A stretch of 64,000 nucleotides of DNA from Marinomonas ostreistagni (GCF_016461785.1 NZ_JAEMUH010000009.1:1-64000); one strand, 5' to 3'. Numbered from the stretch's first letter, positions 54,475 through 64,000 are shown. Made by a program: numbers and translations. The notes: generated by a model from the letters alone, not told the origin.

Positions 54475-55900
54475 GCGATGGTTTCAGTCCCTCACCGGAC
54501 AAATCGTGATCATTATGACCTTCGGCGTAGCCTCCGTGCAGTTAATTGGCTCAACCATTTGGTTACATCAGGTCGAGGCTGATACCCGTGAAAATGTCCG
54601 TGAGGTATCCAAGCATATGGCATTTCGGATTGCCGCCACGGTTAGCTATTTTTCGTCCTTACCACAAAACTATCGCCATGTAGTCATTGATCAGTTACAA
54701 GACATGGGGGGGACTCGTTTTTTTGTCACGTTGAATCGGGAAGAGATTCTGATCAATCCAATCCCTGATTCACCTCTCAAAAATATTGTTAAAGAAGAAG
54801 TACAAACGACTCTTGTCAATCAATTGGGCATCAGTAATGCGAAAATCGCCTTCTCAAGCCCCGAAGACTTACATGTTATCAATAATCATACTCGGCTAGT
54901 TGATCTTCCTGAACGATGGGGACACCACAGCCTGCTAGTAAAACCTCTAACGCCTCCCATCATTGTTATTCAGATCCCTATAAACGATTCTGATTGGCTG
55001 TATTTAGCGAGCCTAATGCCCGACCCTTACTTTCTTGAAGATACCTCGCCATTGAGCCAAGACCGTGTCTTTTCACTGGTGGTTTCGGTAACAACGGTTC
55101 TGCTTTTGACACTGCTTATTTTACGACGTACCACACGCCCACTGGCGGTGTTGGCACGCGCTGCAGAACGCTTTGGCCAGGGCGACTTTAAACCACTACG
55201 GGAAGTCGGCGCATTAGAAGTGCGCCATACAGCTCACGCCTTTAACGATATGCAGGCACGTATACAGCGTTATCTAAACGATCGCGAGAAACTGTTCGCG
55301 GCCATTTCCCATGATTTAAAAACCCCCATTACTCGACTAAGACTACGTGCAGAAATGCTCGATGACGATGATAGTCGTGAAGCCATGATTCGGGATCTTG
55401 AGGATCTTGATATGTTAGTAAAAGGGGCAATTCAGAGCGTTAAAGAGACAGATATACACGAAAATCGCGTAGAAATTGATTTGATTCGCTTTCTGCATGA
55501 TATTCAGAAAAGCACCCAGCATTCATCGCAAACACTGGTGATTCAAGGAACGCTAAAAGCACCTTACATTGGTAAACCCTTAGCCATCAGACGCTGTCTA
55601 GGCAATCTTATTGATAATGCCTTGTATTATGGGCACAAAGCCGAAGTCATTATTGAAGACAGTGATAATGAGTTATGCATCAGAATTTGTGACAACGGGC
55701 CAGGTATCCCTGATGCTAAAATTGACCATGTGTTTGAGCCATACACTCAACTGGCTTCCACTCGTGGTGGCCGCCCCGGCAGCGTTGGACTTGGTTTGAG
55801 TATTGCACGCAATATTGCACGAGCACATGGTGGAGAGGTATCGCTAATCAACCGTATACAAGGTGGTTTAGAAGTTCGTTTACGCTTACCCCGACACTGA
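54452..55900 (+). CDS. EnvZ-type sensor histidine kinase
   Basis: 482 residues. Membrane helices about 17-37 and 206-226 flank a periplasmic sensor domain of about 165 residues; then HAMP, the H-box AAISHDLKTPITRLRLR (His about 288), N-box NLIDNALYYG, G1 DNGPGIPD and G2 GSVGLGLSIARN. It is the partner of the overlapping response regulator. The start is the ATG at 54452; a TTG five codons earlier is the alternative. Its end overlaps the convergent GGDEF/EAL gene by 15 bases. Confidence 0.9.
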   Translation: MTTLLRVKRWFQSLTGQIVIIMTFGVASVQLIGSTIWLHQVEADTRENVREVSKHMAFRIAATVSYFSSLPQNYRHVVIDQLQDMGGTRFFVTLNREEILINPIPDSPLKNIVKEEVQTTLVNQLGISNAKIAFSSPEDLHVINNHTRLVDLPERWGHHSLLVKPLTPPIIVIQIPINDSDWLYLASLMPDPYFLEDTSPLSQDRVFSLVVSVTTVLLLTLLILRRTTRPLAVLARAAERFGQGDFKPLREVGALEVRHTAHAFNDMQARIQRYLNDREKLFAAISHDLKTPITRLRLRAEMLDDDDSREAMIRDLEDLDMLVKGAIQSVKETDIHENRVEIDLIRFLHDIQKSTQHSSQTLVIQGTLKAPYIGKPLAIRRCLGNLIDNALYYGHKAEVIIEDSDNELCIRICDNGPGIPDAKIDHVFEPYTQLASTRGGRPGSVGLGLSIARNIARAHGGEVSLINRIQGGLEVRLRLPRH

Positions 55901-57601
55901 TAGCGCTTGCTGTTGCTCTACCAATGCCAATAAATGCTCGCTAGATTGCGGTTTTGCAAACAAAAAACCCTGTCCGTTATGACATCCCTGTGCAGACAAC
56001 GCGGCAGCCTGCTCGGCGGTTTCTATGCCTTCCGCGACAAGGTCTAGACCAAGCCCTTCAGCTAAAAAGCCAATGGCTTGGGTAATCATAGGATCGGATA
56101 ATTGCTCATCTCCACTTCCTGAGACAAAGCAACGGTCAATCTTGATACGATCTATCGGAAGGCTTTTTAAATAACGCATAGATGAGTACCCAGTACCAAA
56201 GTCATCAATTGCTATTCGTACACCCACTCGGCGGATTTCATTCAGCACATACAGGCTGGAAATACCACTGTCGACAAACACCTCTTCGGTCAACTCCAAC
56301 ATTAAATAACCTTCTGGTATCTGATAGCGTCTAACAGTATTAATTACCAGTTCATCAAAACCAGTTTGCCTCAAGTGCCTAGGAGAGATATTAATCGACA
56401 TGGTTAATTCTACTCTCATATCTAACCAAGCACGAAGCTGCTTACAAGCAGCTTCTAAAACCCACTCACCCAGCGCACCGATCAAACCGACTCGATTCAC
56501 TTCCTCAATGAATTCGCCTGGCAATAAAAGTTTTCCGTCAGGCTGTCGCCATCTTATCAAAGCCTCCACCCCTTTTATGCGGTGGGTATCCAACGATACA
56601 ATTGGCTGGTAATACAGTACAAATTCGTCATTCGCGAGCGCTTGTTGCAAGCCGTTTTCGACACGAGTTTCTTTTTGAAGCCGCGCCTGCAAACTATCGC
56701 TGAACACCATATGATGACAGCTACCTTCTTGCTTTTTACTCTCGTAAAGCGCCATATCTGCTTTGCGCATTAATTCAGAGACCGTTTCGCCTTGATCAGG
56801 GTACAACGCAATCCCCATGCTGGCAGAGACTTCTAAATGTTTGCAGTCTAATATTGCATGGCGAGTGACTTCGGAAAGAACCTTATTGGCGATAGCATTA
56901 AGACTTTCAACATCCTGCACGTTGTCCAACAATAAAGTGAATTCGTCCCCTCCTATCCGTGCCACAAAATCACTCGCACGAATGGCATCTTGTATTCGTT
57001 TACCTACTAAAGTGAGCAGTAAATCGCCCACATGATGGCCCAATGTATCGTTGACGTTTTTAAAACGATCAAGATCTAAAAATGCGACAGCAAGCCGAGA
57101 CTTATTACGCTTAGCGCGAGCAATAGCCAACTCCGCATGCTCTTCGAATATTAGACGGTTGCCTAAACCGGTAAGCGGGTCACGTTTAATTAATTGGGAA
57201 ATTTGTTGTTCGGCGCGTTTGCGTTCAATGGCATGACGAATACTACGCTCAAGCAACGCTGTGGTGAGTTCATCTTTAGGAATAAAGTCCGATGCACCTA
57301 ATTGCATCAACACGTCATCCAGTTCGGTTGCTGCCATACCTGTCAGAACAACAATTGGCGTATCGACACCAATCAGCTTTACATGCTTAAACAGGTCTGT
57401 TGCCGTATGCCCATCGAGAAAATAATCCGCTAAAATCACGTCGAACTGATGCTCAACCAAACACTTAACCGCTTCCTGAAAGTGCTGCACATGTGTCAGT
57501 TCAAAATGGGAACGTGTGGCGCGCGATAAATATGTCCTTAAAAGAATGTAATCCTCTAGATCATCTTCAATCACTAGAACGGATAAATTCGCCTTCTCCA
57601 T
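55886..57601 (-). CDS. REC-GGDEF-EAL cyclic-di-GMP regulator
   Basis: 571 residues. Receiver domain (6-125, Asp59), GGDEF domain (about 135-300, intact GGDEF at 217-221) and EAL domain (about 315-560, EAL at 346-348, DDFGTGYSS later). Both catalytic motifs are intact, so it could make or break c-di-GMP depending on phosphorylation. It lies four bases after a lone receiver gene that itself overlaps a kinase gene, so the three form one phosphorelay operon. Confidence 0.93.
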   Translation of the reverse strand: MEKANLSVLVIEDDLEDYILLRTYLSRATRSHFELTHVQHFQEAVKCLVEHQFDVILADYFLDGHTATDLFKHVKLIGVDTPIVVLTGMAATELDDVLMQLGASDFIPKDELTTALLERSIRHAIERKRAEQQISQLIKRDPLTGLGNRLIFEEHAELAIARAKRNKSRLAVAFLDLDRFKNVNDTLGHHVGDLLLTLVGKRIQDAIRASDFVARIGGDEFTLLLDNVQDVESLNAIANKVLSEVTRHAILDCKHLEVSASMGIALYPDQGETVSELMRKADMALYESKKQEGSCHHMVFSDSLQARLQKETRVENGLQQALANDEFVLYYQPIVSLDTHRIKGVEALIRWRQPDGKLLLPGEFIEEVNRVGLIGALGEWVLEAACKQLRAWLDMRVELTMSINISPRHLRQTGFDELVINTVRRYQIPEGYLMLELTEEVFVDSGISSLYVLNEIRRVGVRIAIDDFGTGYSSMRYLKSLPIDRIKIDRCFVSGSGDEQLSDPMITQAIGFLAEGLGLDLVAEGIETAEQAAALSAQGCHNGQGFLFAKPQSSEHLLALVEQQQALSVSG

Positions 57602-57605
57602 CTTC

Positions 57606-58040
57606 CTACAGCCCCCTCTGTTTCACACAGCGGTGATACAATGCATTCAGTTTACTCGCCAACTCGGTCACACTATCAGGCTTACCGAGATGCTCGTTTG
57701 CGCCCAGCGCAAAGCTTCTAGCTTTTTCTTCTGCCATATCAGATGTTGAAAATACCACGATGAACAGATCATCAAGCCGTTCATTCGAACGTAGCTCCTT
57801 GAGCCATTCAAGTCCACTTTTACAGGGCATATTCAAATCTAATAATAGGACTATGAGCTGATCATGCTCTATTTCCAAGACCATTTTGGGCAAATACTGA
57901 GCAAATGCTGCACTGGTTTGAAAATAGTGAAAAGAAACGGGCACTGCACTGCGCAGAAGAGCGGTCTTAACCAAGAAAGCATCTTCTGGATCATCATCCA
58001 ACATCAAAAATTTCACGGCAACGTCATTACTCTTGACCAT
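57606..58040 (-). CDS. Single-domain response regulator (Rcp1-like)
   Basis: 144 residues, receiver domain only, with DDD at 15-17, Asp68 in LLLDLNMP and Lys in LGKPD. Such regulators (Rcp1 of cyanobacterial phytochromes) shuttle phosphate from a bacteriophytochrome-like kinase. The start is the ATG at 58040, overlapping the kinase gene by 14 bases with GGAGAG upstream. It probably passes phosphate on to the REC-GGDEF-EAL protein. Confidence 0.9.
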   Translation of the reverse strand: MVKSNDVAVKFLMLDDDPEDAFLVKTALLRSAVPVSFHYFQTSAAFAQYLPKMVLEIEHDQLIVLLLDLNMPCKSGLEWLKELRSNERLDDLFIVVFSTSDMAEEKARSFALGANEHLGKPDSVTELASKLNALYHRCVKQRGL

Positions 58041-59592
58041 CACTCTCCACCTGCTTTTTAGCCAATTCAATGCGCATGGTAGTACCTACATTTTCTTTTG
58101 AACTTGCAGTAATAGTGCCACTGTGACGCTGTACTATTTTGCGACAAATCGCCAGCCCCATCCCTGTTCCGGTAAACATCTGCTTATCGTGAAGTCGCTT
58201 GAAGACCTCAAATATTTTATCCGCATACTGTTGGTGAAAACCTATGCCATTGTCGGCGACTTCATAGCGCACAAAGTAATCATCTTCACTACCACTAATA
58301 CGGATGACAGGCGGCCTATCTGGATCGTGATACTTCAAGCTGTTATCTATAAGATTCTGGAAAAGCTGCCTTAATTGCACTTGGTCCGCCACCACATCGG
58401 GCAAGTTTGTTACTTCTACCTGCGCATGCGACTCTTCGACAGCAAGCTGTAAGTCATCCAATACTTCTTCCATCAACGCGTTCATTCGCACGGCTTTAAA
58501 CGGATTAGCCTTAGACGTTACGCGACTGTAAGCCAGTAGATCCGTTAATAAGTCACGCATACGATGGGCTGCATTCACAATGTAGTCCGAAAAGACTTTC
58601 CCTTCATCGTTAAATTCTCCGTACTCCCCCTCTTGTAGCAAAGTTGAGAATGAGATGATCTTGCGAAGAGGTTCACGAAGATCATGGGAGGCAATAAAAG
58701 CAAATTCTTGCAACTCTCGGTTTGACGTTTCTAACGCTTCATTACGCTCATGGATTCGCTTTTCGTATGCCTTACGTTCACTGATATCTACCACTGCGGC
58801 CACAATCTCAGTGCCTTCATCCAACTCAACGGGGTGTAACCCCACTTCTACTGGAACATAGGAACCATCGAACCGGATACCAAAAAGATTCCGGCGGGCA
58901 CCCATTTTTCGTTTTGCGGGTTTATCTTGGAACGCTTGGCGGTCGACAACGTGCTGATGACGAATTTCGCTTGGCACCAAGTTATCCACCGGTTGACCGA
59001 TTAAATCCTCCACACTGCAGCGGAATATCGAAGCCACCATCGTGTTCGCTTGGGTAATGAAACCTTCTCGATTGACCACCAACATACCATTAGGGGCCGC
59101 ATCAAAAATGCTTGTCATACGCTTGTTTGCCTGTGCTGTCGCTTGAACCTCTTGCTCTAACCGCGTCTTAATGTCTTCCAGTTCGCGGGTACGTTGAGCA
59201 ACATCATACTCAAGAGAATCAGATGCTTTACGTAACTGCTCCTCTAGCGCCTGTCGCCGATGAATTTCTTGCTCAAGTTGCCGATACGGTGAACGGTGAC
59301 GGTCATGTTTATTAAACGCGACAAAGACGCAGATCAGGCACACTGCCACCACATAAGCCATTCCCATCCCAAAGCTTAATGTGTCCAATAATGAGTCAAA
59401 CTGCGCATAACGATTCATGTCTAACATGATATCAGTAGCCGATAGAGAGGCTAAAATAAGCGTGATGATTTGCAACGCCTTTCCTTGTGCTTTACTTGAG
59501 CCGGCACGGTTGTAACGCCATAACCCCCATAGTAATGCTGCATAGCAGAGCAAGAAAAATGCATCCCATCCGACTTGAACGTGCGTGCCCAT
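58027..59592 (-). CDS. Membrane PAS sensor histidine kinase
   Basis: 521 residues. Three membrane helices (about 10-27, 40-58, 72-94), a coiled coil (100-160), a PAS domain (about 160-275, ending VVDISERKAYE), the H-box FIASHDLREPLRKI with His303, N-box NLIDNSLKYHDP, G1 DNGIGFHQQ and G2 GTGMGLAICRKIV. The SHDLREPL box is typical of phytochrome-like kinases, though no chromophore domain is present. It is the first gene of a three-gene signalling operon. Confidence 0.92.
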   Translation of the reverse strand: MGTHVQVGWDAFFLLCYAALLWGLWRYNRAGSSKAQGKALQIITLILASLSATDIMLDMNRYAQFDSLLDTLSFGMGMAYVVAVCLICVFVAFNKHDRHRSPYRQLEQEIHRRQALEEQLRKASDSLEYDVAQRTRELEDIKTRLEQEVQATAQANKRMTSIFDAAPNGMLVVNREGFITQANTMVASIFRCSVEDLIGQPVDNLVPSEIRHQHVVDRQAFQDKPAKRKMGARRNLFGIRFDGSYVPVEVGLHPVELDEGTEIVAAVVDISERKAYEKRIHERNEALETSNRELQEFAFIASHDLREPLRKIISFSTLLQEGEYGEFNDEGKVFSDYIVNAAHRMRDLLTDLLAYSRVTSKANPFKAVRMNALMEEVLDDLQLAVEESHAQVEVTNLPDVVADQVQLRQLFQNLIDNSLKYHDPDRPPVIRISGSEDDYFVRYEVADNGIGFHQQYADKIFEVFKRLHDKQMFTGTGMGLAICRKIVQRHSGTITASSKENVGTTMRIELAKKQVESDGQE

Positions 59593-59848
59593 AACGCCCC
59601 CTTGGCTAAAACACAGTGTAGTAACGCATTTGAATCAGTATAGATGAAGATCATAGAAGCATAATAAAGCTGGCCAATCCTAGCGCCGCAAGACTTTGAT
59701 ACAATTGGTTGCTCTACTTTACTACCTGCGTGCATAAGGTTTGCTACATTTACCCAGTCTAGGGTGAGCGTTTTCTAAGCATATGACCTAGATTTAATAA
59801 CAATACGTTAGTTAAAAAGTCCCATAACAATAACAAGGGTTACTAATC
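59593..59848. promoter_or_regulatory. Divergent promoter region, PAS kinase / sugar ABC operon
   Basis: This 256-base gap must contain promoters for both directions. CTAGG (59760) and CCTAG (59789) half-sites occur about 60-90 bases before the transporter start, but I cannot defend an operator or a -35/-10 pair. Confidence 0.35.
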
Positions 59849-61096
59849 ATGAAAAAAATTGCATTAGGTTTATCTAGTCTTGCCATTTCTGTTGCTGCAG
59901 CGACAGCTCATGCAGGTGAAGTAGAAGTTCTACACTGGTGGACATCCGGTGGTGAAGCGAAGTCTATCAACGTTCTTAAAGAGTTGATGACAGAGCAAGG
60001 CCACACTTGGAAAGACTTCGCGGTTGCTGGTGGCGGCGGTGAATCTGCAATGACTGTTCTAAAATCTCGCGCAATCGCTGGTAACCCACCTGCGGCTGCC
60101 CAAATCAAAGGCCCAACTATTCAAGAGTGGGGTGATCTAGGCTTCCTAACCAATCTTGACGCTGTTGCGAAACAAGGCCAATGGGATGTAGTGCTGCCAC
60201 AGGTAGTCAGTGATGTCATGAAATATGATGGTCACTACGTAGCGGCTCCTGTTAACGTACACCGTGTAAACTGGCTATGGGCTAACCCTGAAATCTTCAA
60301 GAAAGCAGGTGCATCTATCCCTAGCACTTGGGATCAATTCTTTGAAGCAGCTGACAAAATCAAAGCAGCCGGCTTCACACCACTTGCTCACGGTGGCCAA
60401 GCTTGGCAAGACGCTACCTTATTCGAAGCCATTGCTCTGGCAAAAGGCTCACAATTCTACACAGCAGCATTCGTAGGTCTTGATGACGCAACGCTTCGCG
60501 GCGCAGACATGATCGATGTGTTCAAAACATTCAAGAAAACACGTGACTACGTTGACCCTGGTTTCTCTGGTCGTGACTGGAACATCGCTACGTCTATGGT
60601 GATCAATGGTGATGCAGCAATGCAAATCATGGGTGACTGGGCGAAAGGTGAATTCACAGCCGCGGGCAAAAAAGCGGGTATCGATTACGTTTGTTACGCA
60701 GCGCCAGGCACAAGCGGCCAGTTCACTTTCAACATCGACTCTCTAGCAATGTTCCAAGTGGATGACGAAAGCGCTCAAGGTGCTCAGCAAGATCTTGCTA
60801 AGTTAATGCTTGAACCTACTTTCCAAGAAACATTCAACCTTAACAAAGGTTCGATTCCAGCTCGTCTAAACATGCCTCGTGATAAGTTCGACACTTGTGC
60901 ACACGCTTCTATGGATGCCTTCCTAGCAAGCTCAACAACAGGTGACCTAGTACCGAGTATGGCGCACGGCATGGCCGTAAGCTCAATGGTGCAAGGTGCG
61001 ATTTACGACGTTGTTACTAACTTCTACAACAGCGAGTCTATGACAGCTGAAGAAGCCGTTGACCGTCTAGCTCGTGCTGTCAAAGCAAGCATGTAA
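59849..61096 (+). CDS. Glucose/mannose-type ABC transporter periplasmic binding protein (GtsA/GltB-like)
   Basis: 415 residues with a signal peptide ending AHA-GEVEV (residue 22). The mature start [20 protein letters not shown] and the segment [14 protein letters not shown] match the glucose/mannose-binding proteins of Pseudomonas and Thermus. It captures sugar in the periplasm. A hairpin before the permease genes should make it the most abundant subunit. AAGGGT precedes the ATG. Confidence 0.88.
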   Translation: MKKIALGLSSLAISVAAATAHAGEVEVLHWWTSGGEAKSINVLKELMTEQGHTWKDFAVAGGGGESAMTVLKSRAIAGNPPAAAQIKGPTIQEWGDLGFLTNLDAVAKQGQWDVVLPQVVSDVMKYDGHYVAAPVNVHRVNWLWANPEIFKKAGASIPSTWDQFFEAADKIKAAGFTPLAHGGQAWQDATLFEAIALAKGSQFYTAAFVGLDDATLRGADMIDVFKTFKKTRDYVDPGFSGRDWNIATSMVINGDAAMQIMGDWAKGEFTAAGKKAGIDYVCYAAPGTSGQFTFNIDSLAMFQVDDESAQGAQQDLAKLMLEPTFQETFNLNKGSIPARLNMPRDKFDTCAHASMDAFLASSTTGDLVPSMAHGMAVSSMVQGAIYDVVTNFYNSESMTAEEAVDRLARAVKASM

Positions 61097-61112
61097 TTTG
61101 TGTTAAAAAAAC

Positions 61113-61142
61113 GAGGCTGACCAATAGGTTAGCCTCTCTTCT
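61113..61142 (+). terminator. Intercistronic hairpin/attenuator after the sugar-binding protein
   Basis: A 10-bp stem (61113-61122 with 61127-61136, one G-T pair) is followed by a C/T-rich stretch. It is probably a partial terminator that lowers permease expression relative to the binding protein. Confidence 0.7.
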
Positions 61143-61166
61143 CTCCCTTAAGTAGAAGCACCCATT

Positions 61167-62096
61167 ATGAATAAAAATGCCGCCAACGCTGGGTCTGGAG
61201 CGACTCCAGCTGGTCGTCCTGCACGCCTAAGTTTGGCTGATTGGATGCCCAAAATTGTTATGGCACCGACGGTGATTGCTGCCATCGTGTGTATTTACGG
61301 CTACATGATATGGACCGCCGTACTCTCTTTCACCAACTCTCGTATGCTGCCAACGTATAAGTTCGTAGGCTTTGATCAATACGAGCGCTTGTTCATGAAT
61401 GATCGCTGGATGGTAGCCCTATCAAACCTGGGTATCTTTGGCGGCCTATTCATTCTGATCTGTCTGTTTCTTGGTGTCATGCTGGCCATTTTCTTGGACC
61501 AGAAAATCCGGGCAGAAGGGGCAATCCGTACGATTTACCTTTACCCAATGGCGATCTCATTCATCGTAACGGGTACGGCCTGGAAGTGGTTATTAAACCC
61601 AACCAACGGTATCGAAAAAATGATGATCGAGTTGGGCTTTGAAGATTTCCGTTTCAATTGGTTATCTGACCCTGACATGGTGGTGTACTGTTTGGTCATC
61701 GCAGCGGTATGGCAAGCATCTGGCTTCGTCATGGCGTTGTTCCTAGCAGGCCTTCGTGGTGTTGACAGTGAAATGATCAAAGCCGCACAACTAGATGGCG
61801 CGAGTACCATTACGACTTACCGTCGTATCATTTTGCCATCACTAAAACCGGTATTCTTCAGTGCCTTGGTTATCCTGTCGCACATCGCGATTAAGTCATT
61901 CGACTTGGTAGCCGCATTGACCAATGGTGGTCCAGGTTATTCATCAGACCTACCGGCAAACTTCATGTACGCACACGCCTTTACACGTAGCCAAATCGGC
62001 TTAGGTGCCGCGTCTGCAATGGTAATGTTGGGCTGTGTATTGGCCATCCTAGTTCCTTACTTGTACTCAGAATTACGAGGTGAGCGTCATGAGTAA
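61167..62096 (+). CDS. Glucose/mannose-type ABC transporter permease (GtsB/GltF-like)
   Basis: 309 residues, MalF-type permease with six membrane helices and an EAA loop at about 204-226 (EMIKAAQLDGASTITTYRRI). An N-terminal Ala/Gly-rich cytoplasmic stretch of about 25 residues precedes the first helix. It overlaps the second permease gene by eight bases. Confidence 0.88.
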   Translation: MNKNAANAGSGATPAGRPARLSLADWMPKIVMAPTVIAAIVCIYGYMIWTAVLSFTNSRMLPTYKFVGFDQYERLFMNDRWMVALSNLGIFGGLFILICLFLGVMLAIFLDQKIRAEGAIRTIYLYPMAISFIVTGTAWKWLLNPTNGIEKMMIELGFEDFRFNWLSDPDMVVYCLVIAAVWQASGFVMALFLAGLRGVDSEMIKAAQLDGASTITTYRRIILPSLKPVFFSALVILSHIAIKSFDLVAALTNGGPGYSSDLPANFMYAHAFTRSQIGLGAASAMVMLGCVLAILVPYLYSELRGERHE

Positions 62097-62970
62097 TGTA
62101 GCAAAACGCCAAACCTCTACGTTAGATAAAGTGCTTCGTATCGCGCTATATGTCTGCCTTTTAGGCATGGCAGCTGTTTACCTAGCGCCTTTCTTAGTCA
62201 TGCTGTTAACGTCTCTTAAAGACGTAGAAGAAATCCGCTCCGGCACATTGCTGTCGCTGCCAAGCTCGCTGAACTTTGATGCCTGGTCTAAGGCATGGAG
62301 TGGTGCGTGTACTGGTAGCCAGTGTGAAGGTATGGCGCCGTACTTCTTCAACTCGTTCCAGATCGTTATCCCTGCCGTTGCCATCTCTACATTGCTAGGC
62401 GCTTTAAACGGCTACGTGATTTCACACTGGAAATTCAAAGGCAGCGACGTGTTCTTCGCAGCATTGCTAGTGGGCTGTTTCATCCCATTCCAAGTAATCC
62501 TATTGCCGATGGCGCGAACTCTGGGTTGGTTGGGCATTGCGAACACGACAACAGGCTTGGTCATGGTACACGTGGTGTACGGTGTGGCGTTTACCACACT
62601 GTTCTTCCGTAACTTCTACCAGTCTATTCCAGTAGAACTTGTGAAAGCAGCACGTCTAGACGGTGCCGGCTTCTTCACTATCTTCTACCGTATTATCTTG
62701 CCGGTATCGACGCCAATCATCGTCGTAACGGTTATTTGGCAGTTCACGCAAATCTGGAACGACTTCCTATTTGGCGTGGCGTTCTCTGGCTTCGACACAC
62801 AACCTGTGACGGTAGCTCTTAACAACCTTGTAAACACCAGCTTCGGTGGTAAGGAATACAACGTCGACATGGCTGCTGCCATCATCGCCGCCCTACCAAC
62901 ATTGGTGGTTTATATCTTAGCGGGTAAATACTTCGTTCGCGGTCTAACAGCGGGCGCAGTGAAAGGCTAA
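62089..62970 (+). CDS. Glucose/mannose-type ABC transporter permease (GtsC/GltG-like)
   Basis: 293 residues, MalG-type permease. It has six membrane helices and the EAA loop ELVKAARLDGAGFFTIFYRI near 185-205. A cysteine pair with an intervening short loop (SGACTGSQCEG, about residue 75-85) lies in the first periplasmic region. The start is the ATG at 62089 after GAGGTGAGCGTC; the GTG three codons earlier is part of that ribosome site. Confidence 0.88.
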   Translation: MSNVAKRQTSTLDKVLRIALYVCLLGMAAVYLAPFLVMLLTSLKDVEEIRSGTLLSLPSSLNFDAWSKAWSGACTGSQCEGMAPYFFNSFQIVIPAVAISTLLGALNGYVISHWKFKGSDVFFAALLVGCFIPFQVILLPMARTLGWLGIANTTTGLVMVHVVYGVAFTTLFFRNFYQSIPVELVKAARLDGAGFFTIFYRIILPVSTPIIVVTVIWQFTQIWNDFLFGVAFSGFDTQPVTVALNNLVNTSFGGKEYNVDMAAAIIAALPTLVVYILAGKYFVRGLTAGAVKG

Positions 62971-62997
62971 GTCTTAAGGTTTAATTTAAAGGTTGAC

Positions 62998-63021
62998 GGC
63001 CGGCGACAACATCCGCCGGCC
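62998..63021. repeat. GC-rich hairpin between permease and ATPase genes
   Basis: Perfect 8-bp stem GGCCGGCG/CGCCGGCC with an 8-base loop and no T-run, in a 76-base intercistronic gap. It resembles REP-type mRNA-stabilising hairpins. Confidence 0.65.
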
Positions 63022-63046
63022 AGTGAAAGAATTTGGAGAAAGAATC

Positions 63047-64000
63047 ATGGCAAGTTTAACGATTGATAATGTAAAAAAACGCTACGGCCAAACGGAAATC
63101 CTAAAAGGCATTAACATCTCGATTGAAGCAGGTGAATTCCTAATTTTGGTCGGCCCTTCTGGTTGTGGTAAATCGACTCTGATGAACTCGATTGCCGGCC
63201 TAGAAGACGTATCTGAAGGTCGCATCCTAATCGGTGATAACGACGTTACTTACGCAAGCCCAAAAGACCGTGACATCGCGATGGTATTCCAGTCTTACGC
63301 CCTGTACCCAAACATGACCGTTGCTGAGAACATCTCATTCGGCCTGGAAATGCGTAAAGTGCCAAAAGAAGAGCGTGAAGCGGAAGTGGAACGCGTTGCA
63401 GAGATGCTACAAATCGGTCACTTGCTGAAGCGTAAACCAGCGCAACTATCCGGTGGTCAGCGTCAACGTGTGGCCATGGGCCGTGCCCTAGCGCGTCGTC
63501 CTAAGATGTACCTATTCGACGAACCACTATCGAACCTAGACGCGAAGCTTCGTGTAGAAATGCGTACTGAAATCAAGAAGCTGCACCAGAAGCTTGGTAC
63601 CACCATCGTCTACGTAACTCACGATCAGATCGAAGCGATGACCCTTGCGGATCGCATCGCGGTGATGAAAGACGGCGAAGTACAGCAGCTGGGCACACCA
63701 CAAGAAATCTACGACAACCCGACGAACTTATTCGTAGCAGGTTTCATGGGTTCACCAGCGATGAACTTCATCCCAGCAAAAGTGGTTGAGCAAAACGGTT
63801 CCTACGCACTGGAGCTACAAGCGGCTACACCAACGATTGTGCCTTTCCCGAAACCAGACAGCTTAAAAGCACACGTTGGCAAAGAGATCCTACTGGGCCT
63901 TCGCCCTGAAATGATCACCGAGCCACAGCCACATAAAGAAGGCAAAGAGTTCGTTGTCACAGCAGACATTGATGTGGAAGTAACAGAGCCAATGGGGGCT
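63047..64000 (+). CDS. Glucose/mannose-type ABC transporter ATP-binding protein (partial, runs off the window)
   Basis: 318 codons are visible and the frame is still open at the window end; the family usually has 365-390. It starts MASLTIDNVKKRYG. Walker A GPSGCGKST is at about 37-45, then the Q-loop VFQSYALYP, signature LSGGQRQR, Walker B YLFDEPLSNLD, and switch His in VYVTHDQIE; the visible C-terminal part is the start of the MalK-type regulatory domain (LLGLRPEMIT). TTTGGAG lies seven bases before the ATG. It completes the glucose/mannose-type importer. Confidence 0.9.
   Translation, partial: MASLTIDNVKKRYGQTEILKGINISIEAGEFLILVGPSGCGKSTLMNSIAGLEDVSEGRILIGDNDVTYASPKDRDIAMVFQSYALYPNMTVAENISFGLEMRKVPKEEREAEVERVAEMLQIGHLLKRKPAQLSGGQRQRVAMGRALARRPKMYLFDEPLSNLDAKLRVEMRTEIKKLHQKLGTTIVYVTHDQIEAMTLADRIAVMKDGEVQQLGTPQEIYDNPTNLFVAGFMGSPAMNFIPAKVVEQNGSYALELQAATPTIVPFPKPDSLKAHVGKEILLGLRPEMITEPQPHKEGKEFVVTADIDVEVTEPMGA

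Noticed and set aside
53713-55900. Firm assignment as gltR-gtrS
   Set aside because: Position near a glucose-type transporter fits, but the sensor domain does not clearly match GtrS as I remember it and three other genes intervene, so no symbol was given.

Overview
The window looks like a chromosomal segment of a marine, motile gammaproteobacterium, probably in the Oceanospirillales/Marinomonas neighbourhood. This rests on Pseudomonas-like housekeeping gene order (tkt-epd-pgk-fba next to metK; gshB followed by a tonB-type gene; rpoH-ftsX-ftsE-ftsY-(M16)-rsmD; metX-metW-DUF4426-rdgB-hemW) combined with marine traits (BCCT osmolyte carrier, several sugar ABC systems, chemoreceptors, a LuxP/LuxQ-like pair). 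The genus is an inference. I saw no rRNA, CRISPR array, insertion sequence or prophage; there is one tRNA gene.

Layout. 0.2-4.2 kb: polyamine-type ABC transporter operon (minus strand). 4.5-7.8 kb: a chemoreceptor and serA. 8-15 kb: a minus-strand cluster reading LuxP-like binding protein, LuxQ-like sensor, mtnN, an outer-membrane-like protein and trmA. 15-21 kb: tRNA-Leu, then fba, pgk, epd and tkt. 21-27 kb: metK with a leader attenuator, rsmE, tolC with a repeat-bearing tail, gshB and a TonB-family gene. 27-33 kb: rpoH, ftsX, ftsE, ftsY, a catalytically dead M16-like protein and rsmD. 33-39 kb: a second chemoreceptor and the metXW-rdgB-hemW block. 39.6-44.6 kb: BCCT carrier, a yybP-ykoY-type Mn riboswitch with a UPF0016 Mn exporter, and a cNMP/CBS/nucleotidyltransferase protein paired with a DEDDh exonuclease. 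44.6-53.5 kb: an Agl-type alpha-glucoside (probably sucrose) operon with its LacI regulator and a fructokinase. 53.7-59.6 kb: an OmpR/EnvZ-type pair and, on the opposite strand, a phosphorelay-to-c-di-GMP operon. 59.8-64 kb: a glucose/mannose-type ABC transporter whose ATPase runs off the window end.

The most interesting region is 9.6-14.9 kb. The binding protein and sensor align by eye with Vibrio LuxP and the periplasmic half of LuxQ, and the operon continues into mtnN, whose product feeds the AI-2 pathway. However, most LuxP residues that contact AI-2 are replaced, and the sensor's kinase and receiver domains lack their catalytic residues. It looks like a diverged LuxPQ-type receptor with a non-canonical output. 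Other leads are the metK leader with mutually exclusive stems, the Mn riboswitch, the five-hairpin pgk-fba spacer, the inverted-repeat leader of the BCCT gene and candidate operators in the alpha-glucoside operon. All family calls come from reading motifs; no searches were run.
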